Assembly: GCF_041153465.1 (NCBI RefSeq)
Contig: NZ_CP154858.1
Location: forward strand, 3,286,001-3,350,000
DNA from: Thermohahella caldifontis
GTDB lineage: Bacteria; Pseudomonadota; Gammaproteobacteria; Pseudomonadales; Oleiphilaceae
DNA: 64,000 nucleotides
Direction: 5' to 3'
The notes below the pieces were generated by a model, which was given only the letters and a program-made list of their open reading frames with translations, made no database searches and had not been told where the DNA came from. Made by a program: the position numbers and the translations under genes. The stretch's first letter is position 1. Each line of letters begins with the position of its first letter. Below, one piece after another: positions 34,271 to 42,770 of the stretch.

Positions 34271-34902
34271 AACTCATGATTCTGGGCGCGACCGGTGCGG
34301 TGGGGCGGGAAGTGATGGCTCAGGCGCTGGCGTCGGGACGCTTCGCGGAAGTCGTGGCCCCCACACGCCGGCCCCTGCCGGCCCACAGGGGGCTGGTCAA
34401 TCCGGTCTGGCCCATGACCGTACCCTTGCCGGACAGCCCTCATTGGTCGGTGGACGGAGTGATCTGCTGTCTGGGCACGACCCTGCGCAAGGCGGGCAGC
34501 CGCGAAGCCTTCCGGGTCGTGGATGAAACCCTGGTGCTGGCGGCGGCGCGCAAGGCCTGGGAGGCCGGGGCGCGGACGTTTGTGCTCAACAGCTCCATGG
34601 GGGCAGATCCGGGGGCGCCGGCATTCTACCTGCAGGTCAAGGGCAGGGTGGAGCAACAGTTGAAGGACATGGATTTTGAACGCCTGGTGCTGGTGCGGCC
34701 CTCGCTCATCGATGCGGAGCGTGAGGAGTTCCGGCCTGCAGAATGGCTGGGACGCAAGCTGTCCCGGGTGGTGCGGCCGCTGATACCGGATCGTTACAAG
34801 CCGGTCACGCCCGAGGCCATTGCCCACGCCATGCTTGCAGCGCTGGAGGGGCCGCCGGGCGTGGAGATCATCGAAAATGCGGAGATCATCAACGGAGGCT
34901 GA
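34267..34902 (+). CDS. NAD(P)-binding Rossmann protein (TIP30/NmrA-like)
   Basis: This 211-residue atypical short-chain dehydrogenase-like protein starts at an ATG overlapping the previous stop (ATGA). The dinucleotide-binding motif is GATGAVGREV at residues 8-17. The later VICCLGTTLRKAGS and FVLNSSMGADPGAPAFYLQV segments are typical of the HIM1/TIP30 subgroup, where the catalytic Tyr lies in a Y-xxxK context (YLQVKG here). Substrate unknown. Tight coupling to the hydroxyacid dehydrogenase suggests joint expression but not necessarily a shared pathway. Confidence 0.85.
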   Translation: MKLMILGATGAVGREVMAQALASGRFAEVVAPTRRPLPAHRGLVNPVWPMTVPLPDSPHWSVDGVICCLGTTLRKAGSREAFRVVDETLVLAAARKAWEAGARTFVLNSSMGADPGAPAFYLQVKGRVEQQLKDMDFERLVLVRPSLIDAEREEFRPAEWLGRKLSRVVRPLIPDRYKPVTPEAIAHAMLAALEGPPGVEIIENAEIINGG

Positions 34903-34904
34903 CC

Positions 34905-35114
34905 GTGCAGAAGTTGCTGATTGTTCTGGGGCTGTTTCTGCTGATTCTGGGCCTGCTCTGGCCTTGGCTGGGGCATCTGCCGCTTGGCCGGTTGCCGGGG
35001 GATATCGTGATCGAACGCCCGGGCTTCCGGTTCTACATGCCCATTACCACCATGCTGCTGATCAGTCTGGTGCTCAGTGCGGTGCTGTGGCTGTTCAATG
35101 GGGCGGGGCGGTGA
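34905..35114 (+). CDS. DUF2905 small membrane protein
   Basis: This 69-residue protein starts at GTG six bases after GGAGG. It has two hydrophobic helices (about 3-20 and 46-63) flanking the DUF2905 signature LGHLPLGRLPGDIVIERPGF. The family is widespread in bacteria and of unknown function. It lies two bases after the previous stop, within the same gene run. Confidence 0.88.
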   Translation: MQKLLIVLGLFLLILGLLWPWLGHLPLGRLPGDIVIERPGFRFYMPITTMLLISLVLSAVLWLFNGAGR

Positions 35115-35118
35115 TGTC

Positions 35119-35553
35119 ATGTGGTTCCAGAAAACCCTGACGCTGAAGCCCCGCCCGCGGGGCTTTCATCTCATCACGCCGGAGGTGGAGGCGGCCATAC
35201 CGGAGCTGGCCCGTTTCCGTGTGGGGTTGTGTCACTTGTTCCTGCTGCATACGTCCGCGTCCCTGACGCTCAATGAAAATGCCGATCCCACCGTCCGGTC
35301 CGACATGGAAGCCACCTTCAGCCATCTGGTGCCGGAGAATGCACCCTGGTATGCCCATACGCTCGAAGGGCCGGACGACATGCCGGCACACGTCAAATCC
35401 TCCCTGCTGGGCGCCTCCCTGCTGATTCCTGTGTCCGAAGGCCGTCTGGCGCTGGGTACCTGGCAGGGCATCTACCTGTGCGAGCATCGTTACCGCGGGG
35501 GAGCACGGCGTCTGCTGGTGACCCTGCAGGGCGCGGCAGAGGTGGACACCTGA
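35119..35553 (+). CDS. YjbQ/UPF0047 family protein
   Basis: This 144-residue protein of the YjbQ family is a trimeric beta-barrel-like fold with a conserved metal-binding His cluster. E. coli YjbQ shows weak thiamin phosphate synthase side activity. The ATG giving MWFQKTLTLKPRPRGFHLIT is chosen. Conserved segments LFLLHTSASLTLNENADPTV, DDMPAHVKSSLLG and LGTWQGIYLCEHR contain the expected His, Asn and Glu residues. It lies four bases after the DUF2905 gene. Confidence 0.9.
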   Translation: MWFQKTLTLKPRPRGFHLITPEVEAAIPELARFRVGLCHLFLLHTSASLTLNENADPTVRSDMEATFSHLVPENAPWYAHTLEGPDDMPAHVKSSLLGASLLIPVSEGRLALGTWQGIYLCEHRYRGGARRLLVTLQGAAEVDT

Positions 35554-35597
35554 GCCGGTCCGTGCCCATAATCAGCAGATTCAGACAGGAGACATAC

Positions 35598-36035
35598 ATG
35601 AAAAGATGGTTTCTGATGCTGGTGGTCACCGGCGCAATGCTCACTCAGGCCCGGGCCGAAGGCGTGCTCATGCCGGCCTGTCCGGATTCGCCCAACTGTG
35701 TCAGCTCGCTGGCGCCGGAGGAGGACAGCCACTACGTGGCGCCACTGAATGTGCCGGCGGACATGAGCGAGACGGAAATGTGGATGCGTCTGCGCACGGC
35801 CATAGAGGAAACGGGCGGGGTGATCACCGCGCAGGACAGCATGCGCCTGGATGCCACCTACACGACCCGGTTTCTGCGTTTTGTGGATGATGTGACCGTG
35901 ATCTGGAATCCGGTGAACCGGACGCTGGATATCCGCTCTGCATCGCGTACCGGATACTATGACTTTGGCGCCAACCGGCGGCGTGTGGAGGCCATTCGCA
36001 AGGCCTTCCTGAAGCCCCGGGGCAAGCCGGTATGA
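35598..36035 (+). CDS. DUF1499 family secreted protein
   Basis: This 145-residue exported protein starts at an ATG behind AGGAGA. A signal peptide (MKRWFLMLVVTGAMLTQARA) is followed by the DUF1499 hallmark CPDSPNCVSS. The core includes ATYTTRFLRFVDDVTVIWNP and SASRTGYYDFGANRRRVEAI. The family has no settled function. Its stop overlaps the next start (ATGA). Confidence 0.88.
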   Translation: MKRWFLMLVVTGAMLTQARAEGVLMPACPDSPNCVSSLAPEEDSHYVAPLNVPADMSETEMWMRLRTAIEETGGVITAQDSMRLDATYTTRFLRFVDDVTVIWNPVNRTLDIRSASRTGYYDFGANRRRVEAIRKAFLKPRGKPV

Positions 36036-37426
36036 GCGTTGAGGTCCTGAAACAGCGGCTGGACTACTGGCTCTGGGAGAAGCCCCGTTCGGCCATGACG
36101 GCTGGCGAGATGCGCCTGCGGCAGGTGGCGCGGGTGCTCTATGCGGTCATCCGCGATGCCACCACCGGTCGGCTGACGCTCCACGCCATGGGCCTGGTGT
36201 ATACCACGCTGCTGTCCATCGTGCCCCTGCTGGCCCTGAGCTTTTCCGTGCTCAAGGCCATGGGTGCCCACAAGCAGCTGGAGCCCCTGTTGTACAGCTT
36301 TTTCGAACCCTTCGGAGATCAGGGTGTCGAGATCGTTCAGAATATCCTGTCCTTCGTGGACAACATGAAAGTGGGGGTGCTGGGTTCCGTGGGCCTCGGC
36401 ATGCTCATTTATACCGTGATTTCGCTGGTGCAGAAGGTGGAACGGTCCTTCAACGAGATCTGGCATGTGTCCCGGCTCCGGCCCTTTGCCCAGCGTTTCA
36501 GCAGCTACCTGAGCGTGATCGTGATCGGGCCGGTGCTGGTGGTTTCCGCCCTGGGCGCCACGGCGACGCTGGTCAGCTCCGCCTTCGTGAAGGAACTGAT
36601 TGCCATCGAGCCCTTTGGCTGGGCCTTTTCCGTCCTCACGCGAATGATGCCGTACCTGATGATCATCGGCCTGTTCACGTTCGTGTACGTGTTCATTCCC
36701 AACGCCCGGGTGCGACTGCGACATGCGCTGACCGGCGGCCTGATTGCCGGCATCCTGTGGCAGACAACGGGTTACGGCTTTACCACCTTCGTGGTGAATT
36801 CTTCCAAATACGAGGCGATCTATTCCGGATTTGCAGTGGGGATTCTGCTGCTGATCTGGCTTTACCTGAGCTGGCTGATTCTGTTGCTGGGCGCGTCCAT
36901 CAGTTACTACGCCCAGAACGTGACCCAGATTACGCCGATGGATCGGCAGGAGGCCCCGCCGGCCCTGCTGCAGCGGGCGGGCTGGCTGTTGCTGCACCGG
37001 GTGGCACAGCAGGTGGACAGCACGGGCGGAGGCGTTTCGTTTACCGAGCTGGAAGCTGCCTTGGCGCTGCCACCCGAAGAGGTACAGTTTCTGGTCCGTC
37101 TGCTCATGGATGCCCGGATACTGGCTTCCGTGGATGCTTCCGATGAAGCCCTGATTCTGGCGCGCTCGCCCGACAAGGTTCAGCTCATGGAGCTGTATGA
37201 CATCATCAACGGGCAGGCACTGTCTCATCCCACGGGCCAGATGCCGTGCCCGGACGTGGATGCACTGACCTCCGCCATTCATGAGGCCGTCCGTGATCGG
37301 CTGGGTACGGCCACGCTGGCAGACTGGGTCCGTGGCTCAGTCCGCTTTGAACTCAAGCCGGGGCTGCCCCCCCTGAGCCTCGACGATGACACCGCAACTG
37401 ACAAAGCTGCGGGCGGAGAGGCCTGA
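36032..37426 (+). CDS. YihY/BrkB family inner-membrane protein
   Basis: This 464-residue membrane protein, once called putative ribonuclease BN, has about six transmembrane helices spread over residues 50-300. The YihY motifs AMGLVYTTLLSIVPLLALSF and SKYEAIYSGFAVGILLLIWL are present. A cytoplasmic C-terminal region (about 310-430) looks like a winged helix with FTELEAALALPPEEVQFLVR. Function is unknown. It is translationally coupled to the DUF1499 gene. The last 90 bases overlap, on the other strand, a small predicted gene, so one of the two ends may be mis-set. Confidence 0.9.
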   Translation: MSVEVLKQRLDYWLWEKPRSAMTAGEMRLRQVARVLYAVIRDATTGRLTLHAMGLVYTTLLSIVPLLALSFSVLKAMGAHKQLEPLLYSFFEPFGDQGVEIVQNILSFVDNMKVGVLGSVGLGMLIYTVISLVQKVERSFNEIWHVSRLRPFAQRFSSYLSVIVIGPVLVVSALGATATLVSSAFVKELIAIEPFGWAFSVLTRMMPYLMIIGLFTFVYVFIPNARVRLRHALTGGLIAGILWQTTGYGFTTFVVNSSKYEAIYSGFAVGILLLIWLYLSWLILLLGASISYYAQNVTQITPMDRQEAPPALLQRAGWLLLHRVAQQVDSTGGGVSFTELEAALALPPEEVQFLVRLLMDARILASVDASDEALILARSPDKVQLMELYDIINGQALSHPTGQMPCPDVDALTSAIHEAVRDRLGTATLADWVRGSVRFELKPGLPPLSLDDDTATDKAAGGEA

Positions 37427-37678
37427 GAACGTGGCCATGTACCGGTAAATGGCGGCCCGGGCCTCGGCCAGCGCCCGGGACAGGGGCTCCCCCTGAGTGC
37501 CGGCCTCAAGGGCGCGTTTGAGCGTCCGGACGGCGGGCAGATCCCTGAGGTCTGCCGGCAGACGTTCGAGTGCATCGGGACTCAGTCCTTCCGCATCACC
37601 GGGCCAGGTGACCGGGCACAGCTTCAGGGTGGTGGGGCGCTTGGCCAGCACGGCCTTCATGCCGGCCAGATAATCCAT
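37337..37678 (-). CDS. Hypothetical protein overlapping the YihY 3' end
   Basis: A 113-residue protein I do not recognise, starting MDYLAGMKAVLAKRPTTLKL behind AGGA with a five-base spacer. It overlaps the DUF748 3' end by about 22 bases on the same strand. The sequence is mostly helical (DLPAVRTLKRALEAGTQGEP, ALAEARAAIYRYMATFSG), soluble and without known motifs. Its 3' 90 bases are antisense to the YihY gene. Coupled position after DUF748 argues for it being real; the antisense overlap argues for caution. Confidence 0.5.
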   Translation of the reverse strand: MDYLAGMKAVLAKRPTTLKLCPVTWPGDAEGLSPDALERLPADLRDLPAVRTLKRALEAGTQGEPLSRALAEARAAIYRYMATFSGLSARSFVSCGVIVEAQGGQPRLEFKAD

Positions 37679-39762
37679 TTGTGTCCTGCCGGGCAGCAAC
37701 TGTCCGGGGGCATGGGGAGGGGCTCGAAACGCAGCCGGAACAGCTGTTCGCCCGCCAGCGCCACCACCGAGACCACATTGGCGTAGGGAACAAAGGTATT
37801 CACGACGTAGGACTTGGCCGCTTCATAAAGCGCCTTTTTCATGATCAGGCCCACAAAGCTGCCCAGCCCCACATCGCTCTTGCCGGCTTCCTGCCGGAAG
37901 GGAATGTCCAGGCTGATGGTGCCGTCACCTTCCTTGAGCTGATTGAGGGCCACATCCAGCGGAATGGCCGTGCTTTGGCTGGCGGTATTGCCGGATAGTC
38001 CCTTGAGATTCAGCCGCGCCAGCGTGAGCGAGGCGTTGCCTTCAAAGCGCTCCGGGGTGCCCTGGATGGTCACCATGGCATCCAGATCGCCGCTTTCAAT
38101 CCGGTAGCCCAGCGCATCCTCCAGATAGACAGAGAGGCGGGGCAGGGCAACCTGCTTGCCGGTGAGATTGGCGGTAAACGCAACGGGCGTGGCAAAGGGC
38201 CTGATATCCGCCTTCCAGCTCAGTTCCGCCCCCGCATCGGTGCTGAGAGCGGCTTCCACATGCAGTGGACGGTCCGGTTCCGCATTCTGGATATCCGTCA
38301 CTCTCAGTCGCGAGATGAACAGGCTGCGGTCAAAGGGTGGATTGACCCCGGCGTCGTGAATGTAAACGGCGCTGCTGCTGTCCAGCGTCAGGGTATTGAG
38401 GGCAAACCGGAAGCCCGGTGCGTCCGGGGCGTTTTCCTGTGCCGGGACCGGCTTGGCCGAACGGGTCTCCGTGGCTTCCTCGGTGGTGCTTACCGTTGCC
38501 CCGGGCAGCGGAATCAGGGTGGTCAGATTGCGGCTGGCATCCAGTGCAACCAGGCTCTGTGCCCCTTCGAAGGCGGCCGATTCCAGATTGAGCCGGTCGG
38601 GCGTGAAGTCGATCCTGTCCAGTGTCAGCTGTCGGGTCTGAAGCAGGGGCGGCGCATCCGGTGTATCACCGGGCTGGCGCACACGCGAGACCACAAGATC
38701 CGTCAGGATGGCCTGTGGGGCCCGGAAGGAGAGCTCCGGTGCCTGATGCAGTTCAAAGGCGGGAATGCTCAGTTGCTGCCAGCCCAGCCACTGGCCGGCT
38801 GCGCCCTCGATACTGAGGGGAGAAAGCATCAGGCCGCCGGTCAGATGGATCTCGGGGGGCTGGCCCTCCGGCAGGAGAATGTCGAGCTGCACATCATTGA
38901 GCCGGGTTTCTGCCGCATCGACACTCAACTCCCGGACCTTGGCGGTCAGGTTGCGCAGGGCAATGGCCGGGGCCTTGAGGGTCAGGCCGGGTTGCTCGCC
39001 GCCCTGGTACTGCACCTCGCCGGCGAGATCCAGCGTGGCGTTGCCCATTTCTGCAGGAAAGTCGACCAGGCCTTCCAGATCCTCCCGGTGCAGGGTCAGC
39101 GTCTCCAGCGTGGCATGGATGAAGGGGGCGGGCTGGCTCAGGACTTCGGCGCTGAGCACAACGCGGGAGGCATGATTGAGCAGGGCATCCAGTTGCAGGG
39201 TCGCGGACAGACCGGATGCGCCGGAGCGCAGACGCTGAATCCGGAGTGCGTCAATGGCGAGGTTGTCCGTATACCCGGCGCGTGTCAGTGCGAGACGCGC
39301 GGAGGTCAGTGCGCCCTCATCCAGACGCAGGGTCCAGGGCGGCGCCTCCGGGCCGGATTCGTCGCCACTGTTCTGGCTGCCGGGGAGGGGGATGCCTGCA
39401 ACCTGCCACTGGTTGCCCTCCTGACGGATGTCCACCCGGACATCGGCAACGGACAGCGACCGGATGTGGATCTGGCGCTCCATGAGCGCCGGTGCTTCCA
39501 CCCGAACATGAATCTCGGGCAGACTGAGGAGCAGGGTGCCGTCGGGCTTGCGCAGGGTCAGCCCCCTGAGCGAGAGCCCGGAGTCGAGAAAATGCACTTC
39601 CAGTACCGGCGGTGTGCCTTCCAGATCATGCGCGTTCAGAAACTGGGTGTAGTAGTGTCGGATGGCCCAGGGCAGGCCCCACTGGATGAGCGCGAGGGGC
39701 ACAACAATCAGGATGATCAGAATGGTTGCGACAATCAGGCTGGCGCGTCTGCGTGGCGTCAT
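37657..39762 (-). CDS. DUF748/AsmA-like inner-membrane anchored protein
   Basis: This 701-residue protein has a basic N-terminus and one transmembrane helix (about 8-30), followed by a large periplasmic domain rich in beta strands. DUF748 and AsmA-like proteins form long beta structures linked to envelope lipid transport and integrity. Segments LHVEAALSTDAGAELSWKAD and YLEDALGYRIESGDLDAMVT match the typical DUF748 repeats. The stop region overlaps the next small gene. It starts at an ATG overlapping the HDOD stop (ATGA). Confidence 0.85.
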   Translation of the reverse strand: MTPRRRASLIVATILIILIVVPLALIQWGLPWAIRHYYTQFLNAHDLEGTPPVLEVHFLDSGLSLRGLTLRKPDGTLLLSLPEIHVRVEAPALMERQIHIRSLSVADVRVDIRQEGNQWQVAGIPLPGSQNSGDESGPEAPPWTLRLDEGALTSARLALTRAGYTDNLAIDALRIQRLRSGASGLSATLQLDALLNHASRVVLSAEVLSQPAPFIHATLETLTLHREDLEGLVDFPAEMGNATLDLAGEVQYQGGEQPGLTLKAPAIALRNLTAKVRELSVDAAETRLNDVQLDILLPEGQPPEIHLTGGLMLSPLSIEGAAGQWLGWQQLSIPAFELHQAPELSFRAPQAILTDLVVSRVRQPGDTPDAPPLLQTRQLTLDRIDFTPDRLNLESAAFEGAQSLVALDASRNLTTLIPLPGATVSTTEEATETRSAKPVPAQENAPDAPGFRFALNTLTLDSSSAVYIHDAGVNPPFDRSLFISRLRVTDIQNAEPDRPLHVEAALSTDAGAELSWKADIRPFATPVAFTANLTGKQVALPRLSVYLEDALGYRIESGDLDAMVTIQGTPERFEGNASLTLARLNLKGLSGNTASQSTAIPLDVALNQLKEGDGTISLDIPFRQEAGKSDVGLGSFVGLIMKKALYEAAKSYVVNTFVPYANVVSVVALAGEQLFRLRFEPLPMPPDSCCPAGHKWIIWPA

Positions 39763-40745
39763 GGAGTCCGGGTGTCCGTGTGGGTATAGATCACATCATG
39801 GTACCACTGGCTGTCCGGTTGGGCCGAGACAAATCGTTCCAGCTCGTCCGTTGTCAGACGCTGATGGCGCCAGAGATGCCCGAGGTGGGCCATCTGCAGT
39901 GTCAGTGCCAGGCCATGTGGCAGGGAGCCGGGCACGCGCGGGGCGTCCTGCTGCAGGTCACGCATGGCATTGCGAAGCCCGGGGGTGAGCTGCCAGTGAT
40001 CCGCAATGCGCCGGGCAACATGAAAACGGTAGGCCATGGTCAGCTGGGGCATGAGTGACCGGACGTCTTCGGCGCGGAGGTGCCCGGGCCCCGCCAGCTC
40101 CAGACCATTGAGGTACAGCGTCAGGTAACCCAGCGCGATCACCAGCGTGCCCAGATAGAGGCTGGCTTCATCCGCATGGTATTGGCGCGTAACCTGACGA
40201 CTGAGTTCGCCGGCGTCGAGCGCCCATTGCCAGAGCTGTTCGCGGAGAGGATCACTCTGATTGCCACGGATGACCGGCATGGTAAGCGCTGCGGCCACCA
40301 GTCGCCGCAAACCGTCCAGCCCGACGACCGCAATGGCACGGGGTACGGTTTCCACCGGATCTGGGCAGGTACGAAACCAGACGGAGTTGGCCAGCTTCAG
40401 CAGCGTGGCGGACAAAGCCGGGTCCCTTCCGATGGTATCGGCCAGTTGCCGGTGTGAGACGGTTTCGTCATTGAGCCAGCGAATCAGCTCGGGGAGAACC
40501 GCCGGTTGGCGGGGCAGTGTCAGCGCCTGGTCGGCTTCGTGCCGCAGACGCTTGCGCAGGGCCTTGCCCAGATCCCGCAGGGCGGCCTGACTGGCTGAGG
40601 TGGCAGCCTGGTGGCCGAAGATGTGCTGGAGATCCAGCCGTGCCCAAGGATCGGGCACAGCAACAGGTTCTCTCAGGTGGGCCTGATCATGTGTTTGCAG
40701 CGCTGGTTGCGCCCTGGAAAAGAGGCGTTTCAGAAACCCGGTCAT
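39759..40745 (-). CDS. HDOD domain protein
   Basis: This 328-residue protein has a central HDOD domain (about 100-290), related to HD phosphohydrolases but normally lacking the metal residues, used in signalling. Recognisable segments are LPELIRWLNDETVSHRQLAD, IGRDPALSATLLKLANSVWF and AIAVVGLDGLRRLVAAALTM. It lacks an attached output domain, so it may act as a scaffold. It is translationally coupled to the DUF748 gene by overlapping stop and start codons. Confidence 0.88.
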   Translation of the reverse strand: MTGFLKRLFSRAQPALQTHDQAHLREPVAVPDPWARLDLQHIFGHQAATSASQAALRDLGKALRKRLRHEADQALTLPRQPAVLPELIRWLNDETVSHRQLADTIGRDPALSATLLKLANSVWFRTCPDPVETVPRAIAVVGLDGLRRLVAAALTMPVIRGNQSDPLREQLWQWALDAGELSRQVTRQYHADEASLYLGTLVIALGYLTLYLNGLELAGPGHLRAEDVRSLMPQLTMAYRFHVARRIADHWQLTPGLRNAMRDLQQDAPRVPGSLPHGLALTLQMAHLGHLWRHQRLTTDELERFVSAQPDSQWYHDVIYTHTDTRTP

Positions 40746-40790
40746 GCATCACTCCTGTGCTGACCGGTCGGGACAGCGCAACCTGTCCGG

Positions 40791-40991
40791 TCAGGCGTGT
40801 GTCAGCCGCTCCAGCAACTGACAACGTTCCTCAATCAAGGTGTCGTAGTGATTCAGTATAGCAGCATCCCGTGTGCCGTGTGCATGACGCATCCGGATCA
40901 ATCGGCAGGTTTCCCTGAACAGCTTGCGAGTCATGTCATCCCTGATCTTTGCGCGGTCAGCCCTGTGACCGTGTCGGATCAGTGTGTTCAC
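40791..40991 (-). CDS. Small helical basic protein, hypothetical
   Basis: A possible 66-residue protein starting at GTG seven bases after GGAG, reading MNTLIRHGHRADRAKIRDDM. An ATG 19 codons later is an alternative. It is Arg/His-rich, entirely helical in appearance (ILNHYDTLIEERCQLLERL) and unlike any family I can name. It lies just upstream of and co-directional with the HDOD gene. Confidence 0.45.
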   Translation of the reverse strand: MNTLIRHGHRADRAKIRDDMTRKLFRETCRLIRMRHAHGTRDAAILNHYDTLIEERCQLLERLTHA

Positions 40992-41192
40992 GGTAATGCT
41001 CCAAGAAGTGAATATGGATTCAGTTTGTTCCGATTGTATCGCTTTGTCAAAGCGGGGATGTACGTATGAACAGATTCGCATGAATTCTGATCAGAATGGA
41101 TGTGGCCGGGCCGGCGTGCATGAGTAAGGGTTTATCCTGTGGCCCGGAGCGGTTGGCCGGCCATGGCTATCGGATCGTCACCGCTGAAAGAG

Positions 41193-41221
41193 GCCCCTGC
41201 CGGAGATGAGCCGGCAGGGGC
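41193..41221 (-). terminator. Terminator-like hairpin after the DUF445 gene
   Basis: A perfect 11-bp stem, GCCCCTGCCGG with CCGGCAGGGGC, has a 7-base loop and begins about 24 bases after the DUF445 stop. The T tract is weak on that strand (CTCTTTC), but the stem is strong and no other gene end is nearby. Confidence 0.65.
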
Positions 41222-41244
41222 AAGTCAGGGAAAAGGAGGAGGGG

Positions 41245-42468
41245 TCAGAACTGCCAGTCGAAGACAAAAACCAGCTGGGCCAGACCGGCGAGAAAGCCAA
41301 GCACGCCTCCGAGAATGATGAGCTTGATTTCATCCTCCTGAAAGCAAGGACGCAGCAGATCCTGGAATTCTTCCGGGGTCAGGGCTTCCATGCGTTCGCG
41401 CATGATGCGTTCGACGCGCTCGGCCCGCTCGTGGTTGAACACGGGGTCGGTGAAGGTGTGTGCCGAGAGTTCGATGGCCATCTCGCCCACGTGTTGCTTG
41501 AGCTCGGCAAATCCCTTCGGGCCGATGGCGATCTGGGTAAAGGGCTTGGAGAGGCCTGCCGTGTCATCCACCAGCGGCTTGATGTGCTTGCGGATCAGCG
41601 CCCGGGTACGTTGTGAGCGTGGTCCGTTGAGCATGGCGTCCGTGAGGTTGCCGATGGTGAGAATCTCGTGGGTCACGATATGGCAGAAGCTGGCTGCTAC
41701 TTCGCGCTGGCGCTTGAGGAACAGGCCCTGTAACGTGAAGGGGCCGATCTTGACCGGATTCAGCGGGCGGAAGATGACATTCAGGGCGATCCAGTTGGTG
41801 GCCCAGCCCACGATCAGACCGCAGACGGGCAGCAGCCACCAGTTTTGCCAGTAATACCAGACCACCATCTGCCCGATACCGAACAGGCCGCCCAGCCAGA
41901 AACCGCTGTTGATGATGAAACGGAATTCCGCATCGCCACACTCGAGGAAGATCCGGTTGAGCAGCCGCTTGTCCTTCTCCAGCTGGTCGATGACCATCTT
42001 CTTCACATCCAGCAGGTCTTCCACATTGTGGTTGATGTCCTCCACCAGATTCTTGACCAGTGTCGGCGTGTTCTTGCGCACACGGTCATAGACCATCTGC
42101 TTGACGGAGGCCGGCAGGTTTTCCCAGAGGGTCTGATGTTCTCTGACCATGACTTCATCCACGTATTCCTCGATACGAGGATCCACGGTCTTGATGATGT
42201 ACTCGGCCAGCGCCTGGGGGTCCAGTTGTTCGAAGACTTCCCGGAGCGTGCCGATTTTGGAAATGGTGGCATCCACACTCAGGGCGGCCATTTTCCGGGC
42301 CTTGGAGGGGACGATGCCCTGCCAGCCCAGAAAGGGTGGGATACCCACGAATTCCAGTGGATAGAACGTCAGCTTGATGGCCAGCCAGTTGGTGGACCAG
42401 CCGATCAGTGCCGCGATGAGGGGGATGCTCAGATGTTTCCAGAGTTCCGGATTCGTTAACAACTCCAT
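41245..42468 (-). CDS. DUF445 family membrane protein
   Basis: This 407-residue membrane protein starts MELLTNPELWKHLSIPLIAA; a longer frame lacks support. Two copies of a transmembrane motif (GWSTNWLAIKLTFYPLEF near 25 and GWATNWIALNVIFRPL near 225) show the internal duplication typical of DUF445. A C-terminal helix LILGGVLGFLAGLAQLVFV ends it. Long helical soluble segments lie between. Function is unknown. It is preceded by a promoter with an embedded palindrome. Confidence 0.85.
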   Translation of the reverse strand: MELLTNPELWKHLSIPLIAALIGWSTNWLAIKLTFYPLEFVGIPPFLGWQGIVPSKARKMAALSVDATISKIGTLREVFEQLDPQALAEYIIKTVDPRIEEYVDEVMVREHQTLWENLPASVKQMVYDRVRKNTPTLVKNLVEDINHNVEDLLDVKKMVIDQLEKDKRLLNRIFLECGDAEFRFIINSGFWLGGLFGIGQMVVWYYWQNWWLLPVCGLIVGWATNWIALNVIFRPLNPVKIGPFTLQGLFLKRQREVAASFCHIVTHEILTIGNLTDAMLNGPRSQRTRALIRKHIKPLVDDTAGLSKPFTQIAIGPKGFAELKQHVGEMAIELSAHTFTDPVFNHERAERVERIMRERMEALTPEEFQDLLRPCFQEDEIKLIILGGVLGFLAGLAQLVFVFDWQF

Positions 42469-42509
42469 GGGTATCACCAAATGAACCTTGTCAGACAACC
42501 GATTGCGGC

Positions 42510-42538
42510 AGTATAGACTGTTACGGGATGTAACAAAA
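42510..42538 (-). promoter_or_regulatory. Predicted promoter with palindromic operator upstream of DUF445
   Basis: On the minus strand, TATACT lies 17 bp after a TTTTGT-type -35 (or 15 bp after TTGTTA). Between them is the perfect dyad TGTTAC-N5-GTAACA (42519-42535). A repressor bound here would block the polymerase. The dyad is seen directly; its protein partner is unknown. Confidence 0.5.
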
Positions 42539-42726
42539 CAGGTACCATCGTCCAAATGTTCGAAATCTGACAGGCCTCACGTTTAGGCCAAAAGCCAGAC
42601 TGTGCTGACGGGTTATTCACATTTTTGATCCGCAGGCGTTGTCAAGCCGTGTTGGAAATGCGCAAAAAGGGCAAAATTTATAAAGCATTGAAATGAAAAG
42701 AATTATGCAATCCTGAAAGGGCGTGC

Positions 42727-42770
42727 AAAAATCGCCGGAGCCCTTGGGGAAGCGGGCTGCGGCGATTTTT
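42727..42770. terminator. Terminator of the rsmE-RND operon
   Basis: A long stem AAAAATCGCCG with CGGCGATTTTT contains an inner AGCCC/GGGCT helix. The A and T tracts at the two ends make it able to act on either strand. It abuts the RND pump stop codon. Confidence 0.85.

Larger units (their letters stand above)
42469..42770. other. Intergenic region between DUF445 and the RND pump gene
   Basis: About 300 bp holding the DUF445 promoter/operator on its left and the RND terminator on its right. The middle (about 42600-42720) is AT-rich with a small GGCCT/AGGCC hairpin at 42573-42589. I see no gene in it. Confidence 0.7.
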
